Assembly (NCBI GenBank): GCA_949840885.1
Contig: CATKYJ010000009.1
Location: 1 to 64,000, forward strand
DNA: 64,000 nt
Reading direction: 5' to 3'
Source of the DNA: an uncultured Acetatifactor sp.
GTDB taxonomy: Bacteria; Bacillota; Clostridia; Lachnospirales; Lachnospiraceae
The notes beneath the pieces were generated by a model that saw only the letters and a list, made by a program, of their open reading frames with translations, ran no database searches and had not been told where the DNA came from. Both the position numbers and the translations under genes were made by a program. Below, piece after piece: positions 53,041 to 62,113 of this stretch; within the stretch, counting starts at the first letter, position 1; every line of letters starts with the position of its first letter.

Positions 53041-53556
53041 ATGATTATATTGATAACGGGCGCATCACATACAGGTAAAACCGTGCTTGCCCAAAACCTG
53101 CTTGAAAAATATAAATATCCGTATTTGTCAATAGACCATTTGAAAATGGGTCTCATCCGCAGCGGCTACACCAGGCTTACACCTGAGGATGATGATGAAC
53201 TGACAGATTACTTGTGGCCTGTGATTCGCGAAATGATGAAAACAGCCATAGAGAACAATCAGAATCTGATCGTGGAGGGATGCTATATTCCTTTTGACTG
53301 GGAAAGGGATTTCGAAAAGGAGTACCTCAGGCACATTAGATACTATTGCCTTGTATTTAGCCAGCGCTATATAAGGAACCATTTTGCCGATATAAAAAGC
53401 TACGCAAACGCTGTTGAAAACCGTTTGGACGATGCAGGGTGCACGATGAAAAGCGTTTTGGAAGAAAATTCTAAATTTTTAGAGCTTGCCCAAAAGCACA
53501 ATGTAAATTATATGCTTATTGAAGACAAGTATGAGATAAACATTGATTTATGCTAA
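53041..53556 (+). CDS. Small P-loop kinase-like protein
   Basis: 171 residues. The Walker A motif is LITGASHTGKT near the start, followed by YLSIDHLKMGLIRSGY and a second strand NLIVEGCYIPFDW. This is the adenylate-kinase/AAA_33-like nucleoside or small-molecule kinase style; family members are variously called 2-phosphoglycerate kinase or zeta-like, and no substrate can be given. GGAG lies 6 bases before the start. It stands between the Y RNA genes and the Ro60 gene, all on the + strand. Whether it takes part in RNA metabolism is open; nothing in its sequence shows it. Confidence 0.65.
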   Translation: MIILITGASHTGKTVLAQNLLEKYKYPYLSIDHLKMGLIRSGYTRLTPEDDDELTDYLWPVIREMMKTAIENNQNLIVEGCYIPFDWERDFEKEYLRHIRYYCLVFSQRYIRNHFADIKSYANAVENRLDDAGCTMKSVLEENSKFLELAQKHNVNYMLIEDKYEINIDLC

Positions 53557-53564
53557 CAACCACC

Positions 53565-53690
53565 TGCCATTGGAATGCCTTTCTTCCATGGAATGCTCTT
53601 CTTCCATTGGTCCCCGGCTTGCCGGCGGCAGATGCCAGCGCCATAATCCGTGGGCAAACTTGATGGCTCGCGTGGATAGCATGAAAAGAG
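53565..53690 (+). repeat. Intergenic dispersed repeat, copy B
   Basis: Similar to 8882-8980. It shares GGAATGC, TTTCTTCCATGG, CCGGC, AGATGC, GCAAACTT and GCATG in order, with an extra internal copy of the AATGC-CTTCTTCCAT block. It ends 16 bp before the Ro60 start codon and so forms most of the upstream region of that gene. Confidence 0.7.
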
Positions 53691-53706
53691 GACAGGAGGT
53701 CAAAAA

Positions 53707-55347
53707 ATGAGCCGTTTTCGAGAGGTTCTTAATTCAGCCAGAAAAAACGAGACAGTGGAAAACTTCATGGGAGGGGAGTCCTACCGCGTAAGCCCGCTGG
53801 AAACCCTGAAGATGATCACGGCTTCCTCCATCTTCGGCGAGCCCTCCTACTATCGCGATGGCGGACTGGGCAGAGCCGTCCGGGACGCAAAATACAAATG
53901 CTGTGCGCTCCTGGAGGGGTATCTGCTCTTCGGCAGCGCATGGGACGGCCGCACCACCACGGAAATCATGGAGAGTGCCATAGATCAGGCTCTGGAGGCG
54001 GATTTCGAGGGGACCCTGCGCTGGGCAGTCACATTGCGGACGGACTTTTTCATGCGCCTGAACCCCCAGGTCATCATGGTCAGGGCGGCGCTGCATCCCG
54101 GGCGGCAGGAATTTACCCGGGCGAATCCGGGCCTGTTCGGAGAGCTGGAGCGCCAGGTCATGAGCCGGGGAGACGATGGGCTGTCCCAGCTGGCCTATTT
54201 CCTTTATAGCAATCAGGGAAAGCAGAAGATGCCCAGCCTCCTAAAGCGTTCCATAGCGGCAAAGCTGGAGCGGCTGGACCCCTATGAAGCCGCAAAGTAC
54301 AAAAACGCGGAGATGGGCTTGAAAGACGCTGTCCGCATCACCCACGCCCATTCCGCTGTTATAGACGAGTTTATGCAGACCGGCGGCATCCAACTGCCTC
54401 CCGGGAAGAAGACCTGGGAGAACCTGCGCTCGGAGGGAATGAGCTGGAAAGAGATTTTTTCTCAGATTTCCATGGGCCATATGGCCCTGATTCGAAACCT
54501 GCGGGGCGTATTTTCCGAGATAGAGGACGCCGTTTTCTGCGAAGAATATCTAAAGCGGCTGAAAGCCGGCGTGGCGGGGGGCAGGCAGTTTCCTTTCCGG
54601 TATTACAGCGCCTATAAAGCAGTGGAGAAGAGCGAGTGTGCCCACAAGCCCCGCATCATGGACGCCCTGGAGGAATGCATAGACCTTTCCATGGAGAATA
54701 TCCCTAAGTTCCGGGGCAAGACCATGTGCCTTTCGGACAATTCCGGCTCCGCCTGGGGCGCCATCCCCTCGGAATACGGCACAGTCCAGATAGCAGTCAT
54801 CGACAACCTCTCATCCGTCATTGCCGCCGCGGCCTCGGAGGAGGGCTATGTGGGCAAATTCGGGGACCGTCTGAAAATCTTCCCCATCTCCGGACGGGGG
54901 CAGATTCTGCGCCAGTGTAAAGAAATATCCGAACCGACGTATACGGATGTGGGCTCGGCCACCGAGGGCGGCATCTGGGAATTCTTCAAAAATGCCATCC
55001 AAAAGAAAGAGCACTGGGACCAGATCTTCATCTACTCCGACCAGCAGGCAGGCCATGGCGGCCTGTACGGAACCGATGCCCAGAAGCGGGAATACCGGGA
55101 AAAGGGCTTCGCATGCCGGTGGGGCAGCCGGGGACAGGGAGACTATATCAATGTCTTTGAACTGGTCCTGGAATACAGGAGGAAAGTGAATCCCCGGGTG
55201 AATGTATTCTCCGTCCAGACGGCAGGCTACAACAATATCTGCATCCCGGAGTACGCCTACCGTACCTGCATCCTCTACGGATGGACCGGAAAGGAACTGA
55301 ACTTTGCAAGACAGATGATTGATCTTTGGGATGGACAGCAGGGCTGA
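53707..55347 (+). CDS. rsr: Ro60/Rsr homologue (TROVE and vWA domains)
   Basis: 546 residues. Residues about 10-300 are the TROVE domain, a ring of helical repeats that binds misfolded RNA and Y RNA: YRVSPLETLKMITASSIFGEPSYYRDGG near the start is strongly family-like (given here in two parts: YRVSPLETLKM and ASSIFGEPSYYRDGG), then LGRAVRDAKYKCCALLEGY. From about 335 a von Willebrand A domain follows with the MIDAS-type D344-N-S-G-S and later DQIFIYSDQQ. Bacterial Ro60 proteins hold Y RNAs and can tether exoribonuclease such as PNPase for RNA decay. AGGAGG precedes the ATG. Two Y RNA genes lie 0.75-1.2 kb upstream; a terminator follows. Confidence 0.92.
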   Translation: MSRFREVLNSARKNETVENFMGGESYRVSPLETLKMITASSIFGEPSYYRDGGLGRAVRDAKYKCCALLEGYLLFGSAWDGRTTTEIMESAIDQALEADFEGTLRWAVTLRTDFFMRLNPQVIMVRAALHPGRQEFTRANPGLFGELERQVMSRGDDGLSQLAYFLYSNQGKQKMPSLLKRSIAAKLERLDPYEAAKYKNAEMGLKDAVRITHAHSAVIDEFMQTGGIQLPPGKKTWENLRSEGMSWKEIFSQISMGHMALIRNLRGVFSEIEDAVFCEEYLKRLKAGVAGGRQFPFRYYSAYKAVEKSECAHKPRIMDALEECIDLSMENIPKFRGKTMCLSDNSGSAWGAIPSEYGTVQIAVIDNLSSVIAAAASEEGYVGKFGDRLKIFPISGRGQILRQCKEISEPTYTDVGSATEGGIWEFFKNAIQKKEHWDQIFIYSDQQAGHGGLYGTDAQKREYREKGFACRWGSRGQGDYINVFELVLEYRRKVNPRVNVFSVQTAGYNNICIPEYAYRTCILYGWTGKELNFARQMIDLWDGQQG

Positions 55348-55422
55348 GCAAGTCCGGGATGACACGGAGGAGTCCCGGAGAGGCTTCCGACAAATCCAAA
55401 GGACACATGCAAGACTATTTAG

Positions 55423-55466
55423 AAAGGATATTTCCCCAAAAGATATGGGGGTATCCTTTCTTTTTT
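55423..55466 (+). terminator. Terminator after the Ro60 gene
   Basis: AAAGGATA (55423-55430) pairs with TATCCTTT (55452-55459) around an inner CCCC/GGGG stem; CTTTTTT follows. Confidence 0.88.
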
Positions 55467-55615
55467 GCGCTCTGCACGTCACTGTGGAAATTAACATAAA
55501 ACAAAGAATCCCGTCATAATAAAAAGAGGGGTATTGTGTAATATATACAAAAATAAATTGCGGATTATATACATATAAGATAAGGTTTTTATACTACAAA
55601 GTCACTTTTTTTAGA

Positions 55616-55644
55616 TTGTTGTATAAAAGATGCCATGTTATACT
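55616..55644 (+). promoter_or_regulatory. Promoter of the sugar ABC operon
   Basis: TTGTTG (55616-55621), 17 bp, TATACT (55639-55644) in a 200-bp AT-rich stretch. No clear operator seen; the AraC-type YesN regulator downstream may bind here. Confidence 0.6.
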
Positions 55645-55715
55645 AAAAACCATGAAATTACATATAAAACTTGCATATCACCAAAAGTAAATGAAAAAAG
55701 CAAGGAGGACAGGGA

Positions 55716-56663
55716 ATGGCAGGAGACAAGAAGAAAGTAAAGGGAAAGAGACGCCGCTGGAGGCGTGATGACACGGAACTGACTCTGTTGGCGCTGCCGA
55801 CGACGATCTGGTATTTTCTATTTTCTTTTTTGCCTATGTTCGGTATCGTGATCGCATTCAAGGAATTCAAGATCAACGGCGGATTTCTGAAGAGCTTCTT
55901 CACCAGCAAGTGGGTGGGGTTCAACAATTTCAAGTTCCTCTTTGCGTCAAAGGATATTTGGCTCATTCTCAGAAACACGCTGGCCTACAATATCGTATTT
56001 ATCATCCTGGGAATCGTGATTCCCGTGGCGGCAGCCATCGCCATCGGACAGATCCATTCCAAGCGGATGGCAAAGGTCTATCAGACAGCCATGTTCATGC
56101 CCTACTTCCTGTCCTGGGTGGTAGTCACTGCGCTGGTATGGGCATTCCTGAGTTTTGACAAGGGCCTTTTGAACAATCTGCTGGAGTCATTGGGATATGA
56201 CCGTCAGCAATGGTATATGAAGAAAGAGATGTGGCCGCCTTTCCTCGTATTTATGAATCTGTGGAAAGGTGTGGGCTATGGTATGGTAGTCTATCTGGCC
56301 ACCATCACGGGCATTGACAAGACCTATTATGAAGCCGCAGGGATTGACGGCGCCACGATCTGGCAGCAGATCCGCTACATTACTCTGCCCCTGATGAAGA
56401 ATGTTATTATTATGATGTTCATCATGAAAGTAGGAAGCATTTTCTACTCCGATTTCGGTCTGTTCTACCAGGTGCCCAGAGACTCCAACTCGCTGTATGA
56501 CGTGGTCTACACGCTGGATGTCTATGTATACAAACAGTTGCGGACTTCTACCACAGGTATGTCGGCTGCCGCCGCATTTATACAGTCTGTGGCCGGATGT
56601 ATCACGATTCTGACCGCTAATGCCATCGTGAGAAAGATTGACCGTGAGAGCGCGATGATTTGA
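55716..56663 (+). CDS. Sugar ABC transporter permease (LplB-like)
   Basis: 315 residues. Six membrane helices and the ATPase-contact EAA loop YYEAAGIDGATIWQQIRYITLP. The start (LLALPTTIWYFLFSFLPMFGIVIAFKEF) is typical of the LplB/YtcP-type oligosaccharide importers of Firmicutes, which use a shared ATPase encoded elsewhere; no ATPase gene is present here. It forms an operon with the next permease and the binding protein. The imported sugar is unknown; related systems carry uronate or complex plant and host oligosaccharides. Confidence 0.9.
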   Translation: MAGDKKKVKGKRRRWRRDDTELTLLALPTTIWYFLFSFLPMFGIVIAFKEFKINGGFLKSFFTSKWVGFNNFKFLFASKDIWLILRNTLAYNIVFIILGIVIPVAAAIAIGQIHSKRMAKVYQTAMFMPYFLSWVVVTALVWAFLSFDKGLLNNLLESLGYDRQQWYMKKEMWPPFLVFMNLWKGVGYGMVVYLATITGIDKTYYEAAGIDGATIWQQIRYITLPLMKNVIIMMFIMKVGSIFYSDFGLFYQVPRDSNSLYDVVYTLDVYVYKQLRTSTTGMSAAAAFIQSVAGCITILTANAIVRKIDRESAMI

Positions 56664-56780
56664 CAATAATCGTCCAGCCGGCGCCTGAGGAATGCAGGAA
56701 CGCGCGCACTTCGCGGCAGGAGATTCTCCGCTGACGTCAGGACCGGGCAGCTAGGGAGCTGGAGCAAAGGAGAGAAGATT

Positions 56781-57725
56781 ATGGCAGATAGAATTAAGAA
56801 TAAGAAGAAAAATGAACCAGACGGATTTGACCGTTTTAACCGGGTCTCAAAGCCCACGAATGTGGTCCTGAATATTATTTTCGCGCTGGCGGCATTGGCC
56901 TGTGTGATTCCGGTGCTGCTGGTGGTGGCGATTTCTTTCTCGGCGGAGGAGTCCATAATGGAATACGGCTATCAGTTTATTCCGAAGATTCCGTCCATGG
57001 AGGGATATGTCTTCCTGGTCTCCCAGGGAAAGATGATCGCGAGAGCTCTTGGCATTTCGCTGTTCGTGACCATAGTGGGCACTGTGCTGGGAGTGCTTTT
57101 GACCACTCTCATGGGGTATGTGCTCTCCAGGCCGGACTATAAACTGAACGGATTTCTGACTATGGTGGTATTCATACCCATGGTATTTAACGGAGGTCTG
57201 GTTTCCACCTATTTCATCGTGAGCCAGTTCCTGGGATTGAAAGATACCGTGTGGGCTTTGATATTGCCGCTGTCGGTATCCTCATTCAACGTAATCGTCT
57301 GCAGGACGTTCTTCAAGACCACGGTACCGGAATCCCTGGTGGAATCCGCCAAGATGGACGGCGCCAATCAATTGGTGATCTTCAGCAGAATCGTGCTGCC
57401 GATTTCCCTGCCGGTGTTGGCTACCATCGGACTGTTCTTAAGCTTTGCCTACTGGAATGACTGGTATCAGTCCATGCTCTACATTGACAACAGCAAGCTG
57501 CTGTCCCTGCAGGCGTTGCTGAATCAGATTTTGACGAATATACAGATGCTGGTAAAAAATGCGGCCACCATCGGTGTCACGGCTGCGGAAATGCTGGCCA
57601 ATATGCCCCAGGAGGCGGCCCGCATGGCTATTGTGGTGGTGATTGTATTTCCCATCGCATGCGCCTATCCGTTTTTCCAGAAATACTTTATCTCCGGCCT
57701 GACTGTGGGGGCTGTGAAAGGGTGA
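56781..57725 (+). CDS. Sugar ABC transporter permease (LplC-like)
   Basis: 314 residues, second permease of the importer. A cytoplasmic start (RFNRVSKPTNVVLNIIFALAAL) is followed by six helices and the EAA loop VESAKMDGANQLVIFSRIVLP. The end (YFISGLTVGAVKG) is the common C-terminus of LplC/YtcP family members. It lies 118 bp after the first permease and 73 bp before the binding protein; AAAGGAG precedes the start. The pair forms the membrane channel. Confidence 0.9.
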   Translation: MADRIKNKKKNEPDGFDRFNRVSKPTNVVLNIIFALAALACVIPVLLVVAISFSAEESIMEYGYQFIPKIPSMEGYVFLVSQGKMIARALGISLFVTIVGTVLGVLLTTLMGYVLSRPDYKLNGFLTMVVFIPMVFNGGLVSTYFIVSQFLGLKDTVWALILPLSVSSFNVIVCRTFFKTTVPESLVESAKMDGANQLVIFSRIVLPISLPVLATIGLFLSFAYWNDWYQSMLYIDNSKLLSLQALLNQILTNIQMLVKNAATIGVTAAEMLANMPQEAARMAIVVVIVFPIACAYPFFQKYFISGLTVGAVKG

Positions 57726-57798
57726 TGAGATGTCTTTAATCGGATATCAGGCCGGCTTTTGCCGGAAGATATAAATTTATGAAACGAGGAGGATTACC

Positions 57799-59367
57799 AT
57801 GAAAAAGAAAAGTTTAAGCAAGATTCTGGCACTTGGAATGACTGCGGCTATGACAGTGGGTATGCTGGCAGGCTGCGGAAATGACAATGCGGAGTCCAAG
57901 CCGCTGGAGAGCGGAAGCAGCGAGGAGTCAGGGGGGGCGGCTGAGGAGTCGTCATCCGCGGAAGAGTCGTCTGCTGAGGAGTCATCTGCTGAGGAGAGCA
58001 GCCAGGAAGAGGCATCAGGCAGCGGCGAAGTGCCTACGCTGGTCTATTGGACAGTGGGCGGAACAACCCCCGACGACTTTGAGGAAAGCATTGCAAAGAT
58101 CAGCGATTACACCGAGGAGAAGATCGGTGTGAGGCTGGACGTAAAGATCGCCAGCTGGAACGACTATGATACCAAGATGAAAAACATTGTGAATACGGGC
58201 GAATATTTCGACCTGATGTTCACAAACAATACGAATTACGGAAATTTCGTAAATCTGGGCGCTTTCGCCGACATTACGGACCTGGTGCAGACCGCCACGC
58301 CGGATCTTTACAGCTTTGTTCCCGAGAAGCTCTGGGCAGGCGCACAGATACACGGAAAGGTGTATGCGGTTCCCACCTACAAAGATTCTTCTTTAACACA
58401 GTTTTACTATATTGACGATACCTATGTACAGAAGTATAATATCGATATGACCAAGATCGACTCCATGCAGGCTTTGGATCCGGTAGTACGCCAGGTTAAG
58501 GAAGCGGAGGGCAAGTCTTTCTATCCGATTAAGCTGGATCAGGGCTCTCTGTGGAACGGATTCTTCAACAATTATGACGGACTTGCCGGCGGCATCCAGG
58601 CCATCGGTGTGAAGATCGACGACTCTTCCCGTCAGGTTGTCTGCACTTTGGAGCAGGAAGACATCGTAGAGAACTTAAAGCTTCTGCACAGCTGGTACAT
58701 GGACGGCATTATCAATCCTGACGCCAATGTCCTGACAGAGGGCGATAAAGGCCATATGTTCGGCAATGCCCAGGGATGGCCCAGCGCTGCAGCCAGCTGG
58801 GCAGTGGGACAGGGAATTGATAAGTACATTGTCAACAAGGTATTTGGCCCCATTTACACCACAGAGACCATACAGGGTTCCATGAATGCCATCTCCGTAA
58901 ATTCCAACTACAAGGAAGAAGCGCTGAAAGTGCTGCAGCTGATGAACACGGACAGCAAATTCCGCGATATGTGCGCATACGGCATCGAGGGCAAGGACTT
59001 TGAATACACAGAGGACGGATTTGTAAACAGGATCACGGACAACTGGCCTTGGCCCAGCTACACACAGGGAACTTTCTTCATCATGACCAATCAGGTGGGA
59101 ACGGATCCGAACCAGTGGGACGAGGTAATTCAGCAGAACGAAGAAGCCGTAGCTTCCAGCTGTCTGGGATTTGCGCTGGATGTCAGCAATATCTCCAACG
59201 AGGTGGCAACGGTCAATCAGGTATGGGATAAATACAAATATGATCTGCTGACAGGGGCTTCCGATCCGGAGGAAGTGCTTCCTAAGTGTATCCAAGAGAT
59301 GAAAGATGTCGGCTTAGATACTATCATAGCAGAGGCTCAGAAGCAGATCGACGAGTTCTTTAAGTAA
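57799..59367 (+). CDS. Sugar-binding lipoprotein of the ABC importer
   Basis: 522 residues. Lipoprotein signal with lipobox MLAGC, then a 40-residue Ser/Glu-rich linker built of repeated SAEES units, then an extracellular solute-binding domain (EKIGVRLDVKIASWNDYDTK, YFDLMFTNNTNYGNF, YVVPTYKD-like KVYAVPTYKDSS) and a DUF3502-type C-terminus. It captures an oligosaccharide outside the cell for the two preceding permeases. GAGGAGG precedes the start. The Ser/Glu linker holds the domain away from the membrane. Confidence 0.9.
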   Translation: MKKKSLSKILALGMTAAMTVGMLAGCGNDNAESKPLESGSSEESGGAAEESSSAEESSAEESSAEESSQEEASGSGEVPTLVYWTVGGTTPDDFEESIAKISDYTEEKIGVRLDVKIASWNDYDTKMKNIVNTGEYFDLMFTNNTNYGNFVNLGAFADITDLVQTATPDLYSFVPEKLWAGAQIHGKVYAVPTYKDSSLTQFYYIDDTYVQKYNIDMTKIDSMQALDPVVRQVKEAEGKSFYPIKLDQGSLWNGFFNNYDGLAGGIQAIGVKIDDSSRQVVCTLEQEDIVENLKLLHSWYMDGIINPDANVLTEGDKGHMFGNAQGWPSAAASWAVGQGIDKYIVNKVFGPIYTTETIQGSMNAISVNSNYKEEALKVLQLMNTDSKFRDMCAYGIEGKDFEYTEDGFVNRITDNWPWPSYTQGTFFIMTNQVGTDPNQWDEVIQQNEEAVASSCLGFALDVSNISNEVATVNQVWDKYKYDLLTGASDPEEVLPKCIQEMKDVGLDTIIAEAQKQIDEFFK

Positions 59368-59532
59368 GACAAGTACAGCCGGAAGACCGGTCTGGGAAAG
59401 AAAAATGCCGAAATGAAAATTCCTGTGGGGCTCTGACCTGGAGCCCTGCAGGTTTTTGTGGTTTTCGGAAAAGTGCGCGAAAGGGCCATGGAGGAACATT
59501 TTAAGGTCAATACAAAACCAGGAGGTACATTT

Positions 59533-60300
59533 ATGAAGTTCGTGACATTCAATATCAGGTATGACTGCGGGGAGGACGGCATCAATAATTTCGACTTGAG
59601 AAAGCCGTTTATCCTGAAAAAGATCCAAAAGGAACAGGCGGATATTATCTGTTTTCAGGAGGTGCTGCCCCATGTGGCCGTGTGGCTGAAAGAGAATCTG
59701 GAGGGGTACTATGTGATCGGATGCGGACGCGGCGAGGATCTGCGGGACGAGCAGTCCGCCATTGCCTACCGGAGGGACTGTATCAATTTGATGAAAATGG
59801 ACACTTACTGGCTCTCCGACACACCTGCGGCGCCGGGTTCCCGGTATCCCGAACAGAGTCCCTGCCCCAGAATCTGCACGGAAGCCGTCTTTGAGGATAT
59901 GCGGTGCGGAAAGGTATTCCGGGTGGCAAATGCCCATCTGGACCATGAGGGGGAGAGTCCCAGAAAGCTGGCTCTTGAGCAGATTCTAAAGAGCGTATCC
60001 ACGGATTCCTTTTTCGGGGAGGTTCCGGTAATCATCACGGGAGATTTTAACATGGAGCCGGACGCAAAAGAGATGGAAGTGCTGAAAGCCTATCCGGGAT
60101 TTACCAATGTCACGGAGAATATCGGCGTGACCTATCACGGATATTGGGAGGGTGACGGGCAGTGCAGCATTGACTTCATCATTGTCAGAGGGGATATCTG
60201 CTGCGAGAGCCTGACGAAGTGGACGGATGAGGAGAACGGGCTTTATCTGTCGGATCATTATCCGGTCTGCGGAGAGTTTTTCTTTGGCGGAGCCAAATAG
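59533..60300 (+). CDS. Endonuclease/exonuclease/phosphatase family protein
   Basis: 255 residues. The fold's motifs are in order: KFVTFNIRYD (Asn), ADIICFQEVLPH (Glu), VANAHLDHEG (His), VIITGDFNMEPD (Asp and Asn), and LSDHYPVCGEF (catalytic Asp-His). These enzymes cleave phosphoesters; in sugar operons they may act on phospho-sugars or lipids. Start at 59533, where AGGAGG stands 7 bases upstream; a longer frame from 59458 lacks support. It follows the binding protein gene by 165 bp. Substrate unknown. Confidence 0.85.
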   Translation: MKFVTFNIRYDCGEDGINNFDLRKPFILKKIQKEQADIICFQEVLPHVAVWLKENLEGYYVIGCGRGEDLRDEQSAIAYRRDCINLMKMDTYWLSDTPAAPGSRYPEQSPCPRICTEAVFEDMRCGKVFRVANAHLDHEGESPRKLALEQILKSVSTDSFFGEVPVIITGDFNMEPDAKEMEVLKAYPGFTNVTENIGVTYHGYWEGDGQCSIDFIIVRGDICCESLTKWTDEENGLYLSDHYPVCGEFFFGGAK

Positions 60301-60321
60301 GCAAGGGACAGAGGGCGCTGT

Positions 60322-62079
60322 ATGGGCAGACATCACGGCAATTTGTTTGGCTACCGGATTTACCGGAGGAAATTTTGGGGAACCGTGGTGGTCATGCTGC
60401 TGATGAGCACGGCGGTGTTTTTGGGGATGACAGCGTTTTTTGTCAATACCTGGGTGACCACTTTGGGCAATGAGGCCCAGAGCCGCTTTTTGGAGAGAGA
60501 ACAGCAGCTGGCGGATATCCAGGGATGGGCCATGGAATATGTCAACGGCCTGTATGGGAACGAGAGGCTCATGGAGGATCTGTCCGCCCTGTTTGCGGCG
60601 CAGGACGAGAGGGAGTACATCAGGCTGCGGCAGCAGAACAGTCTGGGAAGCGCTTCGCAGATCCGATACATTCCTGCGGACATTAAGAATAGCCTGTTTT
60701 ACAGCCGCAATAAGATAAACAGTGTGGTCCTGCGCTCGGACAGCGGGAAGAAGACCATATGGCTCCAGAGCATGGATGCCTGTCTGTTCTTTGACGAGGA
60801 TGTCGGGGAGGAGAATCGGTTCGGGGATATTCTGGCTGCAGTCTGCTCTGTCAGGGATCCCCTCTACATGGGGCAGACCATGGGGACCATGGAATTCTGG
60901 GTCAGCAGCAGGGATATCTACGGAACGGATCAGGACATTCGGGTGGCGTGGAAGATTCTGGAGGAGGACGGAAGCGTCCTGTGGGACAGCGGTCTGGAAA
61001 CCTATCAGGAGCACTGGATAGAGCTGGCCTCCGGCGAGACGGAGATGAGCGGCTGGCTTCGGGACGAGAGAGGCGTCAGAGTGTACTATGTGCAGCAGGA
61101 ATCCGGTTCCAGCGGCCACCGCTATGTTGCGGCCAAGGATATTGTCTCTGCCATGTGGGACAATCGCTATGTCCTGTGGATGCTGTTTGGGGCTCTGATG
61201 CTGATCAATGGAGGCATCCTCTTGAGCAGCTATGCCGGGATCCGGTCCGACGCTCATTTCCTGTCTCTGATTCTGGCAATGCTCTCGGATCTGGAGGGCG
61301 GAAGCTTTGATCAGATGCAGAGACGGGCACTTCCCGCCAGGCACCGGGAGACAGAATATGACATGATCGCAGCTGCCCTGAAGGATGTGGGCAGGAAGCT
61401 GGAGGGATACATAGAGACAGAGTATATTCTGAAGCTGAAAGAGCAGGAGACCCAGATGCGGGCCCTGCAGCATCAGATCAATCCGCATTTTCTGTATAAC
61501 ACGCTGGAGATGCTGCGCTCCAAGGCTCTGGTCCAGGGGGACAGAGAGACGGCAGATGCCATCTTTATGCTGGGAACGCTGTACCGGACAAGAATGCACA
61601 AAAAACAGACTATTTCTCTGGGGGAAGAATTCGAGCTGCTGGAAATGTATCTAAAGATCATGGCTATGCGCTATGGGGATAAATTTGTCTACCAGATGCA
61701 GTTGGAGCAGGCCGTGGGGGACAGGGAGACCATCGTGTTCTGGCTGCAGCCGCTGGCGGAGAACTTTTTCGCCCATGGATTTGACCGGGAGAGCGAGTAT
61801 AATCTGCTGATTGTCACCGGCGGACAAGAGGACGGGGGAACCCGGATCGAGATTCTGGACAATGGGGCCGGGGTGCCCCCGGACAAGCTGCCGGAGATCC
61901 GGAAGAACATGTATGAGGGAAACGACGGCCCGGAGGCGGATATCGGGCTGCGCAATGTCTATATGAGGCTGAAGTATTTCTACCGGGACGGCTTTCGGAT
62001 GGAAATCGGAAACAGGGAGGCGGGGGGATTTTTCATCTCGCTCTTCCTGCCATCCGCCGCCGGAGAAGAGAGGACATAG
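60322..62079 (+). CDS. YesM-type sensor histidine kinase
   Basis: 585 residues. A membrane helix near 18-40, an extracytoplasmic sensor of about 240 residues, a second helix near 290-310, then a HAMP-like linker and the His_kinase domain (LQHQINPHFLYNTLEMLRS with the phospho-His). The ATP-binding HATPase part has LQPLAENFFAHGF and LDNGAGVPPDKL. It likely senses a sugar or sugar-loaded binding protein and phosphorylates the next gene's product. The stop is 34 bp before it. Confidence 0.9.
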   Translation: MGRHHGNLFGYRIYRRKFWGTVVVMLLMSTAVFLGMTAFFVNTWVTTLGNEAQSRFLEREQQLADIQGWAMEYVNGLYGNERLMEDLSALFAAQDEREYIRLRQQNSLGSASQIRYIPADIKNSLFYSRNKINSVVLRSDSGKKTIWLQSMDACLFFDEDVGEENRFGDILAAVCSVRDPLYMGQTMGTMEFWVSSRDIYGTDQDIRVAWKILEEDGSVLWDSGLETYQEHWIELASGETEMSGWLRDERGVRVYYVQQESGSSGHRYVAAKDIVSAMWDNRYVLWMLFGALMLINGGILLSSYAGIRSDAHFLSLILAMLSDLEGGSFDQMQRRALPARHRETEYDMIAAALKDVGRKLEGYIETEYILKLKEQETQMRALQHQINPHFLYNTLEMLRSKALVQGDRETADAIFMLGTLYRTRMHKKQTISLGEEFELLEMYLKIMAMRYGDKFVYQMQLEQAVGDRETIVFWLQPLAENFFAHGFDRESEYNLLIVTGGQEDGGTRIEILDNGAGVPPDKLPEIRKNMYEGNDGPEADIGLRNVYMRLKYFYRDGFRMEIGNREAGGFFISLFLPSAAGEERT

Positions 62080-62113
62080 GAGAATCCCGGGAACCTGCCG
62101 AAAAGGAGGATAA

